Source: Prevotella sp.
GTDB lineage: Bacteria; Bacteroidota; Bacteroidia; Bacteroidales; Bacteroidaceae
DNA length: 64,000 bases
NCBI GenBank assembly: GCA_017619375.1
Contig: JAFZSL010000038.1
Span: forward strand, 1-64,000
Reading direction: 5' to 3'
Shown in pieces: positions 16,581 to 24,932 of this stretch. Both the position numbers and the translations under genes were made by a program. The notes under the pieces are model-generated. The model was not told the DNA's origin, did not search any database, and saw only the letters and a program-made list of their open reading frames with translations. Within the stretch, counting starts at the first letter, position 1; each line of letters starts with the position of its first letter.

Positions 16581-17939
16581 ATGAAATCATTGAAATATTT
16601 CTTTGGGACAGTGCTCATGGCCTGCATTCCGTTGACGACAAACGCACAGTTCATGTTCGGAGGCGGAAACCAAGCCAATCAGGACAGCCTTCGCAGGATA
16701 GCCGAAGCCGATTATGCCGACATGTTGGCCAAAGTTGGTGTCAGCCAGCCGCGTGAAGGCCGGCAGCCCAACAGCCCTGACGAGAGCAAGCATCCCAACT
16801 ATGATGAGTTGGTGGCCAACCCTTACCCATTCTATCCCGACCCGTTGGTGACTGAAAGCGGGAAGAAGGTCACGAGTGCCAAGATGTGGTATAAGGTGCG
16901 CCGTCCTGAATTGGTGAAACTGTTTGAGGACCATGTGTATGGCCGTATTCCCGATAACGTACCAGGTGTGAGATGGGAGATTGTCAACGAGGAGAAGAAA
17001 GAGTTTGCCGGAAAACCCGTGGTGGTGCGTTATCTCAAGGGCGTGGTGGACAACTCCAGTTTCCCATCCATCAAGGTTGAGATTGACGCCAACGTGATGT
17101 ATCCGGACAACGGCAAGAAGAACATGCCCGTGATCATAGAGTTCGGCTTCGGTGGCGACCCCACACGCACCCGTCCGGGGATGGTCTCTTGGAAACAGAT
17201 GGTGATGGAACGCGGTTGGGCCGCCGTCACCATCAACCCCTCCTCCATACAAGCCGACGCGGGACATGGCCTGACGAACGGCATCATCGGATTATGCAAC
17301 AAGGGAGAGCACCGTCAGCCCGCCGACTGGGGGTCGCTCCGCGCATGGGGATGGGGGCTGTCACGCCTGATAGACTACTTGGAGACAGACAAGACTTTCG
17401 ATGCCACCAAGTGCGCCATCGAAGGTGTCTCACGTTATGGCAAGGCGTCGCTCGTGGCCATGGCTTTCGAGGAGCGCATCGCCGCCGGATTCATCGCCTC
17501 ATCTGGAAAGGGCGGGGCTGCAGGATGGCGACGCAACTGCGGAGAGAGCATCGGCAACATCGTCTCCAACCAGGAGTACCACTGGGTGTGTGGCAACCTC
17601 ATCAAATATAGTGCCGACCCGTTGACGGAAAACGACATCCCTGTGGACCAGCACGAACTCATCGCTCTCTGTGCACCCCGCGCCTGCTTCATTTCCACCG
17701 GTAGTTGGAATGGCGACAAATGGCAGGACGTCGTCGGTTCGTTCATCTCAGCGTCAAAGGCATCGCCGGTATATGAATTGCTGGGATGCAAGGGGGTGGG
17801 CACCGATCTCTTCCCAGGTATGGACAACGGACTGATGGAGGGACGGCTCACCTACCGCCAGCACCACGGAGGCCATGAGGCGGGCCCCAACTGGCCCTTC
17901 TTCCTTGACTTCTTCGAGCGTGAGGTGGTGAAGAAGTGA
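16581..17939 (+). CDS. Glucuronoyl esterase-like protein (carbohydrate esterase family 15)
   Basis: A 452-aa exported protein with signal peptide MKSLKYFFGTVLMACIPLTTNAQ. The CE15 nucleophile motif G-x-S-R-x-G-K is present as GVSRYGK (Ser near residue 283). The catalytic His is probably in QHHGGHEAGPNW near the C-terminus. CE15 enzymes cleave ester bonds between glucuronoyl groups of xylan and lignin alcohols, or simpler methyl esters. Together with the next gene (a carboxylesterase, 68 bp downstream on the same strand) this suggests plant cell-wall ester removal in the periplasm or outside the cell. No glycoside hydrolases or SusCD pair lie beside it. Confidence 0.88.
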   Translation: MKSLKYFFGTVLMACIPLTTNAQFMFGGGNQANQDSLRRIAEADYADMLAKVGVSQPREGRQPNSPDESKHPNYDELVANPYPFYPDPLVTESGKKVTSAKMWYKVRRPELVKLFEDHVYGRIPDNVPGVRWEIVNEEKKEFAGKPVVVRYLKGVVDNSSFPSIKVEIDANVMYPDNGKKNMPVIIEFGFGGDPTRTRPGMVSWKQMVMERGWAAVTINPSSIQADAGHGLTNGIIGLCNKGEHRQPADWGSLRAWGWGLSRLIDYLETDKTFDATKCAIEGVSRYGKASLVAMAFEERIAAGFIASSGKGGAAGWRRNCGESIGNIVSNQEYHWVCGNLIKYSADPLTENDIPVDQHELIALCAPRACFISTGSWNGDKWQDVVGSFISASKASPVYELLGCKGVGTDLFPGMDNGLMEGRLTYRQHHGGHEAGPNWPFFLDFFEREVVKK

Positions 17940-18007
17940 GGGGGGCGCGCATTTTTTCCATCTTTTTTACAAATTTTGCCAAATTAACCCTATAAACAGA
18001 TATCATT

Positions 18008-19663
18008 ATGACCAAAAAACATGTATTTGCGATGTTAGCCATCGTTTGTATTGCAGTTCTATTCAGCTGCACCCAGAAGGGAACCGATGTCGCCCTCGAA
18101 GTAAAAACCCAATATGGTGTGCTCCAAGGTTTCGAGGAAGATGGCGTGAAGAAGTTCCTGGGAGTGCCTTTCGCGAAGCCACCAGTGGGCGAACTCCGCT
18201 GGAAGGCTCCCCAGCCTGTTCAAGCCTGGGAAGGAGTGCGTCCGGCCAAGCAGTTTGGCGACGACCCCATGCAGCTCAACATCTTCGGTGATATGTCGTT
18301 CAGAGGTCCAGGTCGCAGCGAGGACTGCCTCTATCTGAACATTTGGACCACGGCAGCCACAACGGCCGACTCCCAGCCAGTGCTGATTTATTTCAATGGT
18401 GGCGGACTGATGGCAGGTTCAGGCAGCGAACCTCGTTACGATGGTTCTTCCATCTCCAAGGAAGGTGTGATTTGTGTGACGGCCAACTATCGTGAAGGTG
18501 TGTTCGGTTTCTTTGCCCATCCAGACCTCACGGCATCCTCTGAGTATAAGGGAAGCGGCAACTATGGCTTCCTCGACCAAGTGGCAGCCATCAAGTGGGT
18601 GAAAGAGAACATCTCCTCCTTCGGTGGCGACCCTGACAAAATCACCATTGTAGGCGAATCGGCCGGTTCCTTCTCCGTATCGCTCCTGATGTGCTCTCCC
18701 CTCTCCAAGGGCCTGATTGCCGGCGCCATGCTTTCTTCGGGTGCCGAGGTAATGCCTTTTCAGCCTTCTTCCCAAGCCGATGCCGATGCTGCCGGAGCAG
18801 AACTGCTGAAAAAGGCAGGCATCTCAAGTCTGGCAGATGCGATGGCATTGAACGCCGATTCACTCCAAAAGCTCCTTCCCCCCAGAGGGATGGCCAACGT
18901 GGTGCTCGACGGCTACTTCATGACAGAGAGCGCAGACGAAGTGTTCGAAAAAGGCCAGCAGGCCCATGTGCCTCTTCTTGCAGGATGGAACTCCCTGGAA
19001 GGAACTCCCATGCAAACACTGAATGGTCAGGCTCCCACCCTTGCAAACTACAAAAACGCAATGAAGGCACAGTTTGGTGACATGACAGACGAGATTTTCA
19101 AGGCTTACGGACTCGAGACCGACGAAGACGTGTTGAGCCAGAAGGGCCTCGACCTTGCCTCTGATCTTTTCACCGGCTTCCCCACTTGGAAGGTCTGCGA
19201 CTATCACGCGAAGTCAGGTCTACCCGTTTATCGCTATCACTATATGCACCCCCGTCCCCAGGTGTCGGCGAAAATGGGCGACAAGGTAGGTGCCCTTGCC
19301 GGAGGTGTGCGTGAGAAGACTGCAGAAGAGAAGAAGTCTGAGGCTCAGCAGCCTGCGATTGCTCCAGGTGCCGTCCATTCGGCAGATATCGAATACGCCA
19401 TGGGAACCCTCGACACCAACGAGTATTATGATTGGAATGAAGACGACCACGCCATCTCAAAGCTCTTCCTCTCTTACTATGCCAACTTCTGCAAGACGGG
19501 AAATCCCAATGGCAAAGGCTTGCCTGAGTGGACAGCCATCACCAAGGACAACCTTGATGCCGCTCCTGTCATGAAGATTGACGTGGAATCCAAGATTGTT
19601 GCATCTCCTGAAAAGGAGAACGCCTATCGCACACTCGAAAAATTCTATAGGAGCAAGAAATAG
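18008..19663 (+). CDS. Carboxylesterase type B, lipoprotein
   Basis: A 551-aa protein with a lipoprotein signal ending in VLFSC (Cys near residue 19). The type-B carboxylesterase fold is shown by GVPFAKPPVGELRWKAPQP, SEDCLYLNIW and the nucleophile elbow GESAGSFS (Ser near 218), with downstream acid and His residues in the C-terminal half. The enzyme hydrolyses carboxylic esters of unknown substrate. It follows the CE15-type gene and is likely cotranscribed. It is related to the esterase at 40445-42013, so the window has two paralogues. Confidence 0.9.
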   Translation: MTKKHVFAMLAIVCIAVLFSCTQKGTDVALEVKTQYGVLQGFEEDGVKKFLGVPFAKPPVGELRWKAPQPVQAWEGVRPAKQFGDDPMQLNIFGDMSFRGPGRSEDCLYLNIWTTAATTADSQPVLIYFNGGGLMAGSGSEPRYDGSSISKEGVICVTANYREGVFGFFAHPDLTASSEYKGSGNYGFLDQVAAIKWVKENISSFGGDPDKITIVGESAGSFSVSLLMCSPLSKGLIAGAMLSSGAEVMPFQPSSQADADAAGAELLKKAGISSLADAMALNADSLQKLLPPRGMANVVLDGYFMTESADEVFEKGQQAHVPLLAGWNSLEGTPMQTLNGQAPTLANYKNAMKAQFGDMTDEIFKAYGLETDEDVLSQKGLDLASDLFTGFPTWKVCDYHAKSGLPVYRYHYMHPRPQVSAKMGDKVGALAGGVREKTAEEKKSEAQQPAIAPGAVHSADIEYAMGTLDTNEYYDWNEDDHAISKLFLSYYANFCKTGNPNGKGLPEWTAITKDNLDAAPVMKIDVESKIVASPEKENAYRTLEKFYRSKK

Positions 19664-19811
19664 GGGCATCTGCATAGTGATTCCGCCCCCTTGGGGGCTT
19701 CCTAAAGGCAAGAGGTTTTAGGAGAGTCCAAAAGGCACCGATGCCGTCACCTCCATTTTGGAAGAAAGATGGACCCGAAGGGCATTGCCGTCGCTGTTCT
19801 CCGTTCAAGTT

Positions 19812-22310
19812 TCATTTCCTCTTCACCCCTCTTACGGGATCAGCCTCCATCGGGTTGTCGGGCCAAGAATGCTTCGGATAACGTCGGCGCAACTCTTTGC
19901 GCACCTCGAAATAAGTGGATTGCCAAAAGCTGTGCAAATCCGTGGTGAGTTGTACGGGTTTGAAGCCAGGAGACAACAGTTCCATCAACACGGGAGCGCC
20001 GTCCACCAACGGTGTATCCAACAGTCCGAAGCATTCTTGCAAACGCACCCGCAAGACCGGCATTTCGGCTCCTATGCGATAGTCGAGCCGTATCCGGCTC
20101 CCTGTGGGGACAACGACATGTGTGGGAGCCAGCTGCTCCACCATTTTCTGTTGCTCATAGGTGAGTCGGCTCCAGACAACCTCGCAAAGGTCTATCTTCT
20201 TCAGTTCATTCGTTGTCGTGGCCTTGCCGATGAAGAGAGGCCCCCACTCCACTGCGCTCCTGCAGACGGCCTCCATTTCCACTGACGGAAGAGACAGACC
20301 TGGATGGCGGGCGGCAACAAAAGCTATTCTCCGTTGCAGGTTGCGCACCTCATCGGAGAAATCCAGCATAGACGGCCCTTCCTTGACAATCGCCTCACAT
20401 ACAACCTGTTGCAACTTCTCCCGAGTACAATTTGCCAATGGTTTCGAAGCCAGAAGAATGGCACCGATGCGGGTCTCCCTTCTGGCAACCACGGCCCCGA
20501 CCTTGCCATCCCAAAAGACGTTGTCGCGCTCAAAGGCATATGCTTTCAAGTCAGCCGGGTCAACGACGCTGGCCAGAAAGACTTTCCCCACGCCACCTGC
20601 TTTCTGATGCATCGAAGCGATGGTCAGCCATTCTTCACCGGCCATGGCATCCGATGCATCCACCGCCACCAGTTCACCTCCCGGCAATTGGAACACGCCG
20701 ACCGCCTCCTTCCACGCCTTGGCGATACGCTCAGGATAGGCCGATGCAAGCAAGGCACCCACCTCGTAGGGGTTGACAGAGGCATTGTCCACTTTGGAGT
20801 GTATCATATCGGCATATTGACGGGCTATTTTCGCCATACGCCCCCATTTGCCGGGTTTTCCACTTCTGCGCTCTCTGCGGAGAGCATCCAGCCGAAGGTC
20901 CATGGCGACGTCGCCCTCTTTAGCCAAAGGATCTTTCTCCTCAATCAGCGCGGCGATGTCGGCAGCAAGGGCTTGCCGCTCCTTAGTGCCTGCCATCAGC
21001 AGCATGCGAGCGATGCGGGGATGGCAAGGCAGTCTTGAGAGCCTGCGCCCCCACTCCGTCACCCTGCCCGCTTCATCTATCGCGCCAAGCGATGTCAGCA
21101 GCCTGCGAGCATGGCCCACCGCCGACTTCGCCGGAGGGGTCAGCCATGGCAGTCTTTCAACGTCGTGTTCGCCCCAGATGGCGGCATCGAGCACCAACGA
21201 GCAAATGTCGGCCTCCAGGATCTCCGGCATACGCACAGCGGTCATGCGCGACTCTGTGGCGGCAGTCCACAACCTATAGCACACGCCAGGTGCCACACGC
21301 CCCGCCCTTCCCGTGCGCTGCGTCGCCATATCCAATGAAATCCGCACCGTTTCCAAGTGGTTCAGTCCGCTGCGTGCGTCAAAAACCATCTTTCGGCAGA
21401 GGCCGCTATCGACAACCACACGCACACCCTCGACAGTCAAAGAGGTCTCTGCGATAGGCGTTGCCAGCACCACTTTACGTTCGCCCGCCGGGGTCGGTGC
21501 AATGGCTTTCGCCTGCTCGTCAATGGAAAGCATACCATACAAGGGGAAAATCTTCGTATCGCCTAACCCGCCCGACGAGAGCAGTTCCTGGACACGTCGT
21601 ATCTCCCCTTCGCCAGGCAAAAATGCCAAGATGTCGCCCTCGTGCGAACGATGGGCCTGCAGGATGGTCTTGGCCACCATCTGCGACACGTTAAACACAT
21701 CGGCATTTTCATTATTGTGGATGACCTCGACAGGAAACATCCTCCCCTCGCTGGCCAATACCGAACAATGCAATGCTTCCGACAGGGCATTCGTGTCTAT
21801 CGTTGCAGACATCACCACCAGCCGCAGGTCCTCCCTCAGTACCTCCTTGCACTGTCTAACCAACGCCAAGGCCTCGTCGGCGTTCAGACTCCGTTCATGA
21901 AACTCGTCGAAGACAACCACCGCCACATCTTCCAACGCCGGGTCATCCAAAAGCATCCGCGTGAGCACGCCTTCCGTCACCACCTCAATGCGCGTTTTCG
22001 GCGACACCTTGCTCTCAAACCGGATGCGATAGCCCACGGTATCGCCAACCGATTCGCCAAGAAGCCACGCCATGCGTGATGCGATCTGCCTTGCAGCCAC
22101 ACGTCTTGGTTCCAACACGACAATCTTGCCAGCGCCTTCCCACAGCCCTTCCAAAATGGTCAATGGCAGCACCGTTGACTTTCCTGCACCAGGTGCAGCC
22201 GTCACTATCACCGCCGTCTCCCTCCGGAGGGTCTCATTCAGCGGTTTCACCAACGCTGCCACAGGCAGGGTCTCCAACTCTCTTTGCAGGCGTTCAGTCA
22301 ATTCTGTCAT
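19812..22310 (-). CDS. hrpB: ATP-dependent helicase HrpB
   Basis: An 832-aa DEAH-box helicase of the usual HrpB length. Walker A is AAPGAGKS at residues 39-46, the Walker B/DExH motif is DEFHERS near residue 135, motif III is SATID, and motif VI is QRTGRAGR. A helicase-associated domain and the HrpB C-terminal domain (PGGELVAVDASDAMAGEEW and NPMEADPVRGVKRK) follow. Its role in RNA or DNA metabolism is poorly defined in bacteria. Its start overlaps the stop of the upstream MBL gene by 4 bp (ATGA), so the two are translationally coupled. Confidence 0.95.
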   Translation of the reverse strand: MTELTERLQRELETLPVAALVKPLNETLRRETAVIVTAAPGAGKSTVLPLTILEGLWEGAGKIVVLEPRRVAARQIASRMAWLLGESVGDTVGYRIRFESKVSPKTRIEVVTEGVLTRMLLDDPALEDVAVVVFDEFHERSLNADEALALVRQCKEVLREDLRLVVMSATIDTNALSEALHCSVLASEGRMFPVEVIHNNENADVFNVSQMVAKTILQAHRSHEGDILAFLPGEGEIRRVQELLSSGGLGDTKIFPLYGMLSIDEQAKAIAPTPAGERKVVLATPIAETSLTVEGVRVVVDSGLCRKMVFDARSGLNHLETVRISLDMATQRTGRAGRVAPGVCYRLWTAATESRMTAVRMPEILEADICSLVLDAAIWGEHDVERLPWLTPPAKSAVGHARRLLTSLGAIDEAGRVTEWGRRLSRLPCHPRIARMLLMAGTKERQALAADIAALIEEKDPLAKEGDVAMDLRLDALRRERRSGKPGKWGRMAKIARQYADMIHSKVDNASVNPYEVGALLASAYPERIAKAWKEAVGVFQLPGGELVAVDASDAMAGEEWLTIASMHQKAGGVGKVFLASVVDPADLKAYAFERDNVFWDGKVGAVVARRETRIGAILLASKPLANCTREKLQQVVCEAIVKEGPSMLDFSDEVRNLQRRIAFVAARHPGLSLPSVEMEAVCRSAVEWGPLFIGKATTTNELKKIDLCEVVWSRLTYEQQKMVEQLAPTHVVVPTGSRIRLDYRIGAEMPVLRVRLQECFGLLDTPLVDGAPVLMELLSPGFKPVQLTTDLHSFWQSTYFEVRKELRRRYPKHSWPDNPMEADPVRGVKRK

Positions 22311-23149
22311 ACTTCATTGAGTTCATCAAGAACCGTCCCTTTCGTTTCACCTATCTCACGGACATCGCCACAGCAGAAAGCATGCAGCCGAGTTGCCATA
22401 ACCTCTTTCATTATGGCATACGCCATCTCACCCGTGCAGTGGCTGGTGTGGAACACCGTCCGGGGATAGTTGTCCGTCAGTTCCCTGGCGAGACCGACCA
22501 GTTCGTTTCTCGTCTCATGGCCGTCCAACAGGTGGAATCCTCCCACGACAGTGCTGACAGGCCAGGGGCATGCCGCAAGGATGTTCTCCAGACCACTATG
22601 AGCACAGCCGGTGAAAAGCATGCCTTCGGTATAGAGAGCCAGTTCGTGCCGGAAATCATCGGGTATGAAATTCCCTTCTGCATCCTTGATGAACAGATGG
22701 CGGTTGCCCATGGGCATGGTGTGAGTCTGTGGAATATGTGCCATGACATGGATGCCATCGGCAACCTCGCAGGTTTGGTCCACCATGATGAACCGCTCGT
22801 CCATTCCCTCGGGCCAAGTCGTGGTGATGCTATGCCGGCCATTCCTTATGGAATAGAACTTCCCGTTGACGGCTTCGGGGGAAACGATGACTTTCGCCCT
22901 CTTGTTGACTTCCATAAAATGGCGCAGTCCCCCAGCGTGGTCGCTGTGGCCATGGGAAACAAAGACGTAATCCACCGTCCTGAGGTTAACGCCCATCTGG
23001 TTGGCGTTACGGATGAACACGTCACTTGCTCCTGTATCAAGCAGGATGCGGTTATGCTCCGTCTCCAACAAGATGGACAAGCCGTGCTCAGTCTCAAACG
23101 ACGGGTCTTTTGCACGGTTGTCAGTCAACACAGTCCATTTCATATACAT
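22307..23149 (-). CDS. Cytoplasmic metallo-beta-lactamase-fold hydrolase
   Basis: A 280-aa protein with no signal peptide. The metal-binding motif H-x-H-x-D-H is in VFVSHGHSDHAGGL. An early acidic loop LLDTGASDVFIRNA and a late GGFHLLDG and HTSHCTGEMAY resemble the subfamily related to 7,8-dihydropterin-6-methyl dihydropteroate synthase-like hydrolases. The substrate is unknown. It overlaps hrpB by 4 bp and is the first gene of that operon. A second in-frame ATG two codons later is equally possible as start. Confidence 0.87.
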   Translation of the reverse strand: MYMKWTVLTDNRAKDPSFETEHGLSILLETEHNRILLDTGASDVFIRNANQMGVNLRTVDYVFVSHGHSDHAGGLRHFMEVNKRAKVIVSPEAVNGKFYSIRNGRHSITTTWPEGMDERFIMVDQTCEVADGIHVMAHIPQTHTMPMGNRHLFIKDAEGNFIPDDFRHELALYTEGMLFTGCAHSGLENILAACPWPVSTVVGGFHLLDGHETRNELVGLARELTDNYPRTVFHTSHCTGEMAYAIMKEVMATRLHAFCCGDVREIGETKGTVLDELNEV

Positions 23150-23205
23150 GCTCTATTTCTCAAATTCGTTCTTCTCGCCAAAGCAGTCCTTTCGATATCA
23201 GCATA

Positions 23206-23213
23206 CAAAGATA
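23206..23213 (-). promoter_or_regulatory. -7 promoter box for the MBL-hrpB operon
   Basis: Minus-strand TATCTTTG matches TAnnTTTG, about 57 nt upstream of the start codon. Confidence 0.5.
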
Positions 23214-23318
23214 AGCCTTTTCAATCAAAAAACCGTTTTTATGCCGATTCTTTGAAATAAAGGCCTCGGAAATGTGAACACGACCTGGTGCAACCACAGA
23301 AATCTTCACAATTGGCAC

Positions 23319-23355
23319 AAAAAAACTCCACACCCTTTCTTTCAAGAGTGTGGAG
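23319..23355 (-). terminator. Intrinsic terminator of the small-lipoprotein operon
   Basis: On the minus strand CTCCACAC pairs with GTGTGGAG across a 14-nt loop and is followed by seven T residues. It lies 25 bp after the stop of the 177-aa lipoprotein gene. Confidence 0.85.
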
Positions 23356-23379
23356 AGTCCTTTTAGCTTTCGATGCCTA

Positions 23380-23913
23380 TTATTTCATCTTCAGCGATTC
23401 CATCACCTTCAGCACGGTCTCGTTGTCGCCAGTCTTCACGTTGGTAGTATTCACCTTGATGATACCGTTCTCACCGTCGCCGATTTTCAAGATGGCAGAA
23501 TAGGAGTCGCCCGAGTTATCTTTACGGAGGTAGGTTGCGTAGGTGTTGTCGCCAAGGGTCTTTTCTCCAAGGTCTTCCATACCCGAGACTTCCATCTTTA
23601 TCTGTTGTGACTGCTTGTAGTTGGCTTGATCCTCATATACGAAACTCACGCCCTCTTTGTATTCCTGGCCGGCACTGATTTCGTTGTCCTTGATTACACG
23701 AACCACCCATCCCTCGGGGATGTCGATGCTGAACTTATCACATGAGACGGTGCACGGTCCTTGGCTACCCTCTTTCACCTCATTGGCAGCCTCAGCTGTT
23801 TGCTCTGTTGTCGTACCTTCGGCATTTTCGCCTTCTTGTGCTGTCTTGTTGCCACATGCAGTGAAAGCGATGGCTGCAACGAACATAATCGCGATTTGAT
23901 AAACTTTTTTCAT
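23380..23913 (-). CDS. Uncharacterised lipoprotein (177 aa)
   Basis: I do not recognise a named family. The N-terminus is a lipoprotein signal (MKKVYQIAIMFVAAIAFTACGNK, lipobox FTAC). A Glu/Thr/Ala-rich linker (about residues 22-50) leads to a compact domain with CTVSCDKFSIDIPEGWVV and a C-terminal KVMESLKMK, similar in style to small PsbP/DUF-type periplasmic domains. It is the last gene of a three-gene run with the next two entries, with a 61-bp gap and a strong terminator after it. Confidence 0.75.
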   Translation of the reverse strand: MKKVYQIAIMFVAAIAFTACGNKTAQEGENAEGTTTEQTAEAANEVKEGSQGPCTVSCDKFSIDIPEGWVVRVIKDNEISAGQEYKEGVSFVYEDQANYKQSQQIKMEVSGMEDLGEKTLGDNTYATYLRKDNSGDSYSAILKIGDGENGIIKVNTTNVKTGDNETVLKVMESLKMK

Positions 23914-23974
23914 TGTCTTATTTTTTTATGGTTATATAAATAAATGATATCTTTTCTTATACATTGAGTGACTC

Positions 23975-24418
23975 TTACAATTTGGGAATGCCAAGTTCCT
24001 GCATGGTGGTTTGAATCCATTCGTCGCTGATATCCTTTCCACCTTCGGCTTGTTTGGCAAGACCTGCGAATTCCTTGATCAACGAGGGGAAGTCGGCATA
24101 TTTCTTGGTGATTTCCTCCAACTCAGCGGGCTGGGCCTCGTTCATTGCCACAGCGAAAGGTTTGTAGGCTTCCATAGCCTTTTTGAACTGCTCCTTCCAC
24201 TCGTCAGCACTCCATTTAGTCCCTTCGGCCTTGGCTTTTTCCACGATGTCGGCCAGTGATGCAGGCTGTTCCGCCTCCATAGCGGAAGCCTCTTCCTTTA
24301 CCTGTTCTGTCTGTTCTGCTTGTTCTGCCTCGGGGGCAGATTCCGTACTCTTGTTGCCACATGAAGCTACAAACATACCGGCAGCTACGATGGCTAAACT
24401 GAATAATACCTTTTTCAT
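23975..24418 (-). CDS. Uncharacterised lipoprotein (147 aa)
   Basis: No family recognised. Lipoprotein signal MKKVLFSLAIVAAGMFVASCGNK with lipobox VASC, then a very Glu/Ala/Gln-rich linker, then a helical domain rich in Lys, Glu and Ala (residues about 55-147). Its signal and linker resemble those of the downstream 177-aa lipoprotein, but the mature domains differ. It lies 19 bp after the 62-aa protein gene, so the three are likely one transcript. Confidence 0.75.
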   Translation of the reverse strand: MKKVLFSLAIVAAGMFVASCGNKSTESAPEAEQAEQTEQVKEEASAMEAEQPASLADIVEKAKAEGTKWSADEWKEQFKKAMEAYKPFAVAMNEAQPAELEEITKKYADFPSLIKEFAGLAKQAEGGKDISDEWIQTTMQELGIPKL

Positions 24419-24437
24419 GAATCTAATGATTAAATAA

Positions 24438-24626
24438 TTAATGATGTTGTTCGTTGGTTGTTCTTTCTTGGATTTTTTTGTCGATCAGTTCTTCTATATA
24501 AGATGACAGTTCCTGCCACTTGCGTTCCAGAATCCGTTCCACCAAGTTTTCTTGGTCAAACAGATAGCGGCTGTAGTCTGAGGCCAGCTTCCGGGCTGCT
24601 TTTTGTTTGTCTGTCATTTCTGTCAT
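24438..24626 (-). CDS. Small helical hypothetical protein (62 aa)
   Basis: The real start is an ATG at 24626 or 24617. The longer upstream frame has unlikely composition and would run through the promoter box at 24649-24656. The product is soluble, highly charged and predicted to be all helical (AARKLASDYSRYLFDQENL and ERKWQELSSYIEELIDKK). No family is recognised. It heads the run with the two lipoproteins. Confidence 0.6.
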   Translation of the reverse strand: MTEMTDKQKAARKLASDYSRYLFDQENLVERILERKWQELSSYIEELIDKKIQERTTNEQHH

Positions 24627-24648
24627 CGACTTGTGTTTGATGTCGGTG

Positions 24649-24656
24649 CAAAGGTA
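24649..24656 (-). promoter_or_regulatory. -7 promoter box for the 62-aa protein/lipoprotein operon
   Basis: Minus-strand TACCTTTG matches TAnnTTTG about 23 nt upstream of the ATG at 24626, which supports the short start. Confidence 0.6.
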
Positions 24657-24791
24657 AAGCAAAAAACACTTGTCGTGGTTGATAAAATCTACCAAAATGG
24701 GTGGAAAAATTGTCTTTTTCTTCCAAAATGCGGAAAAAAAGGAAAAACAAGGGGTAATCATGTTACAGAAGTTAACATTATTATCCTTTTA

Positions 24792-24830
24792 TAGAAGTCA
24801 TAGAAGTTACAGAAGTTATCGCTTCGCTCG
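24792..24830. repeat. Dispersed intergenic repeat, copy 1 (GAAGTTATCGCTTCGCTCG type)
   Basis: AGAAGTCATAGAAGTTACAG followed by AAGTTATCGCTTCGCTCG. Related sequence occurs at 53842-53877 and in inverted, degenerate form at 62452-62476. The rest of the gap 24657-24932 shows no gene. Confidence 0.6.
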
Positions 24831-24932
24831 GACTAAAAGACAACAGTTCTCCGGCATTGGAGGTTGTTGGTAGCCCCATCCTACAGCTACAATGTTGGCC
24901 TCACCATTCATCTTTGGCGTGTTTACCGAATG

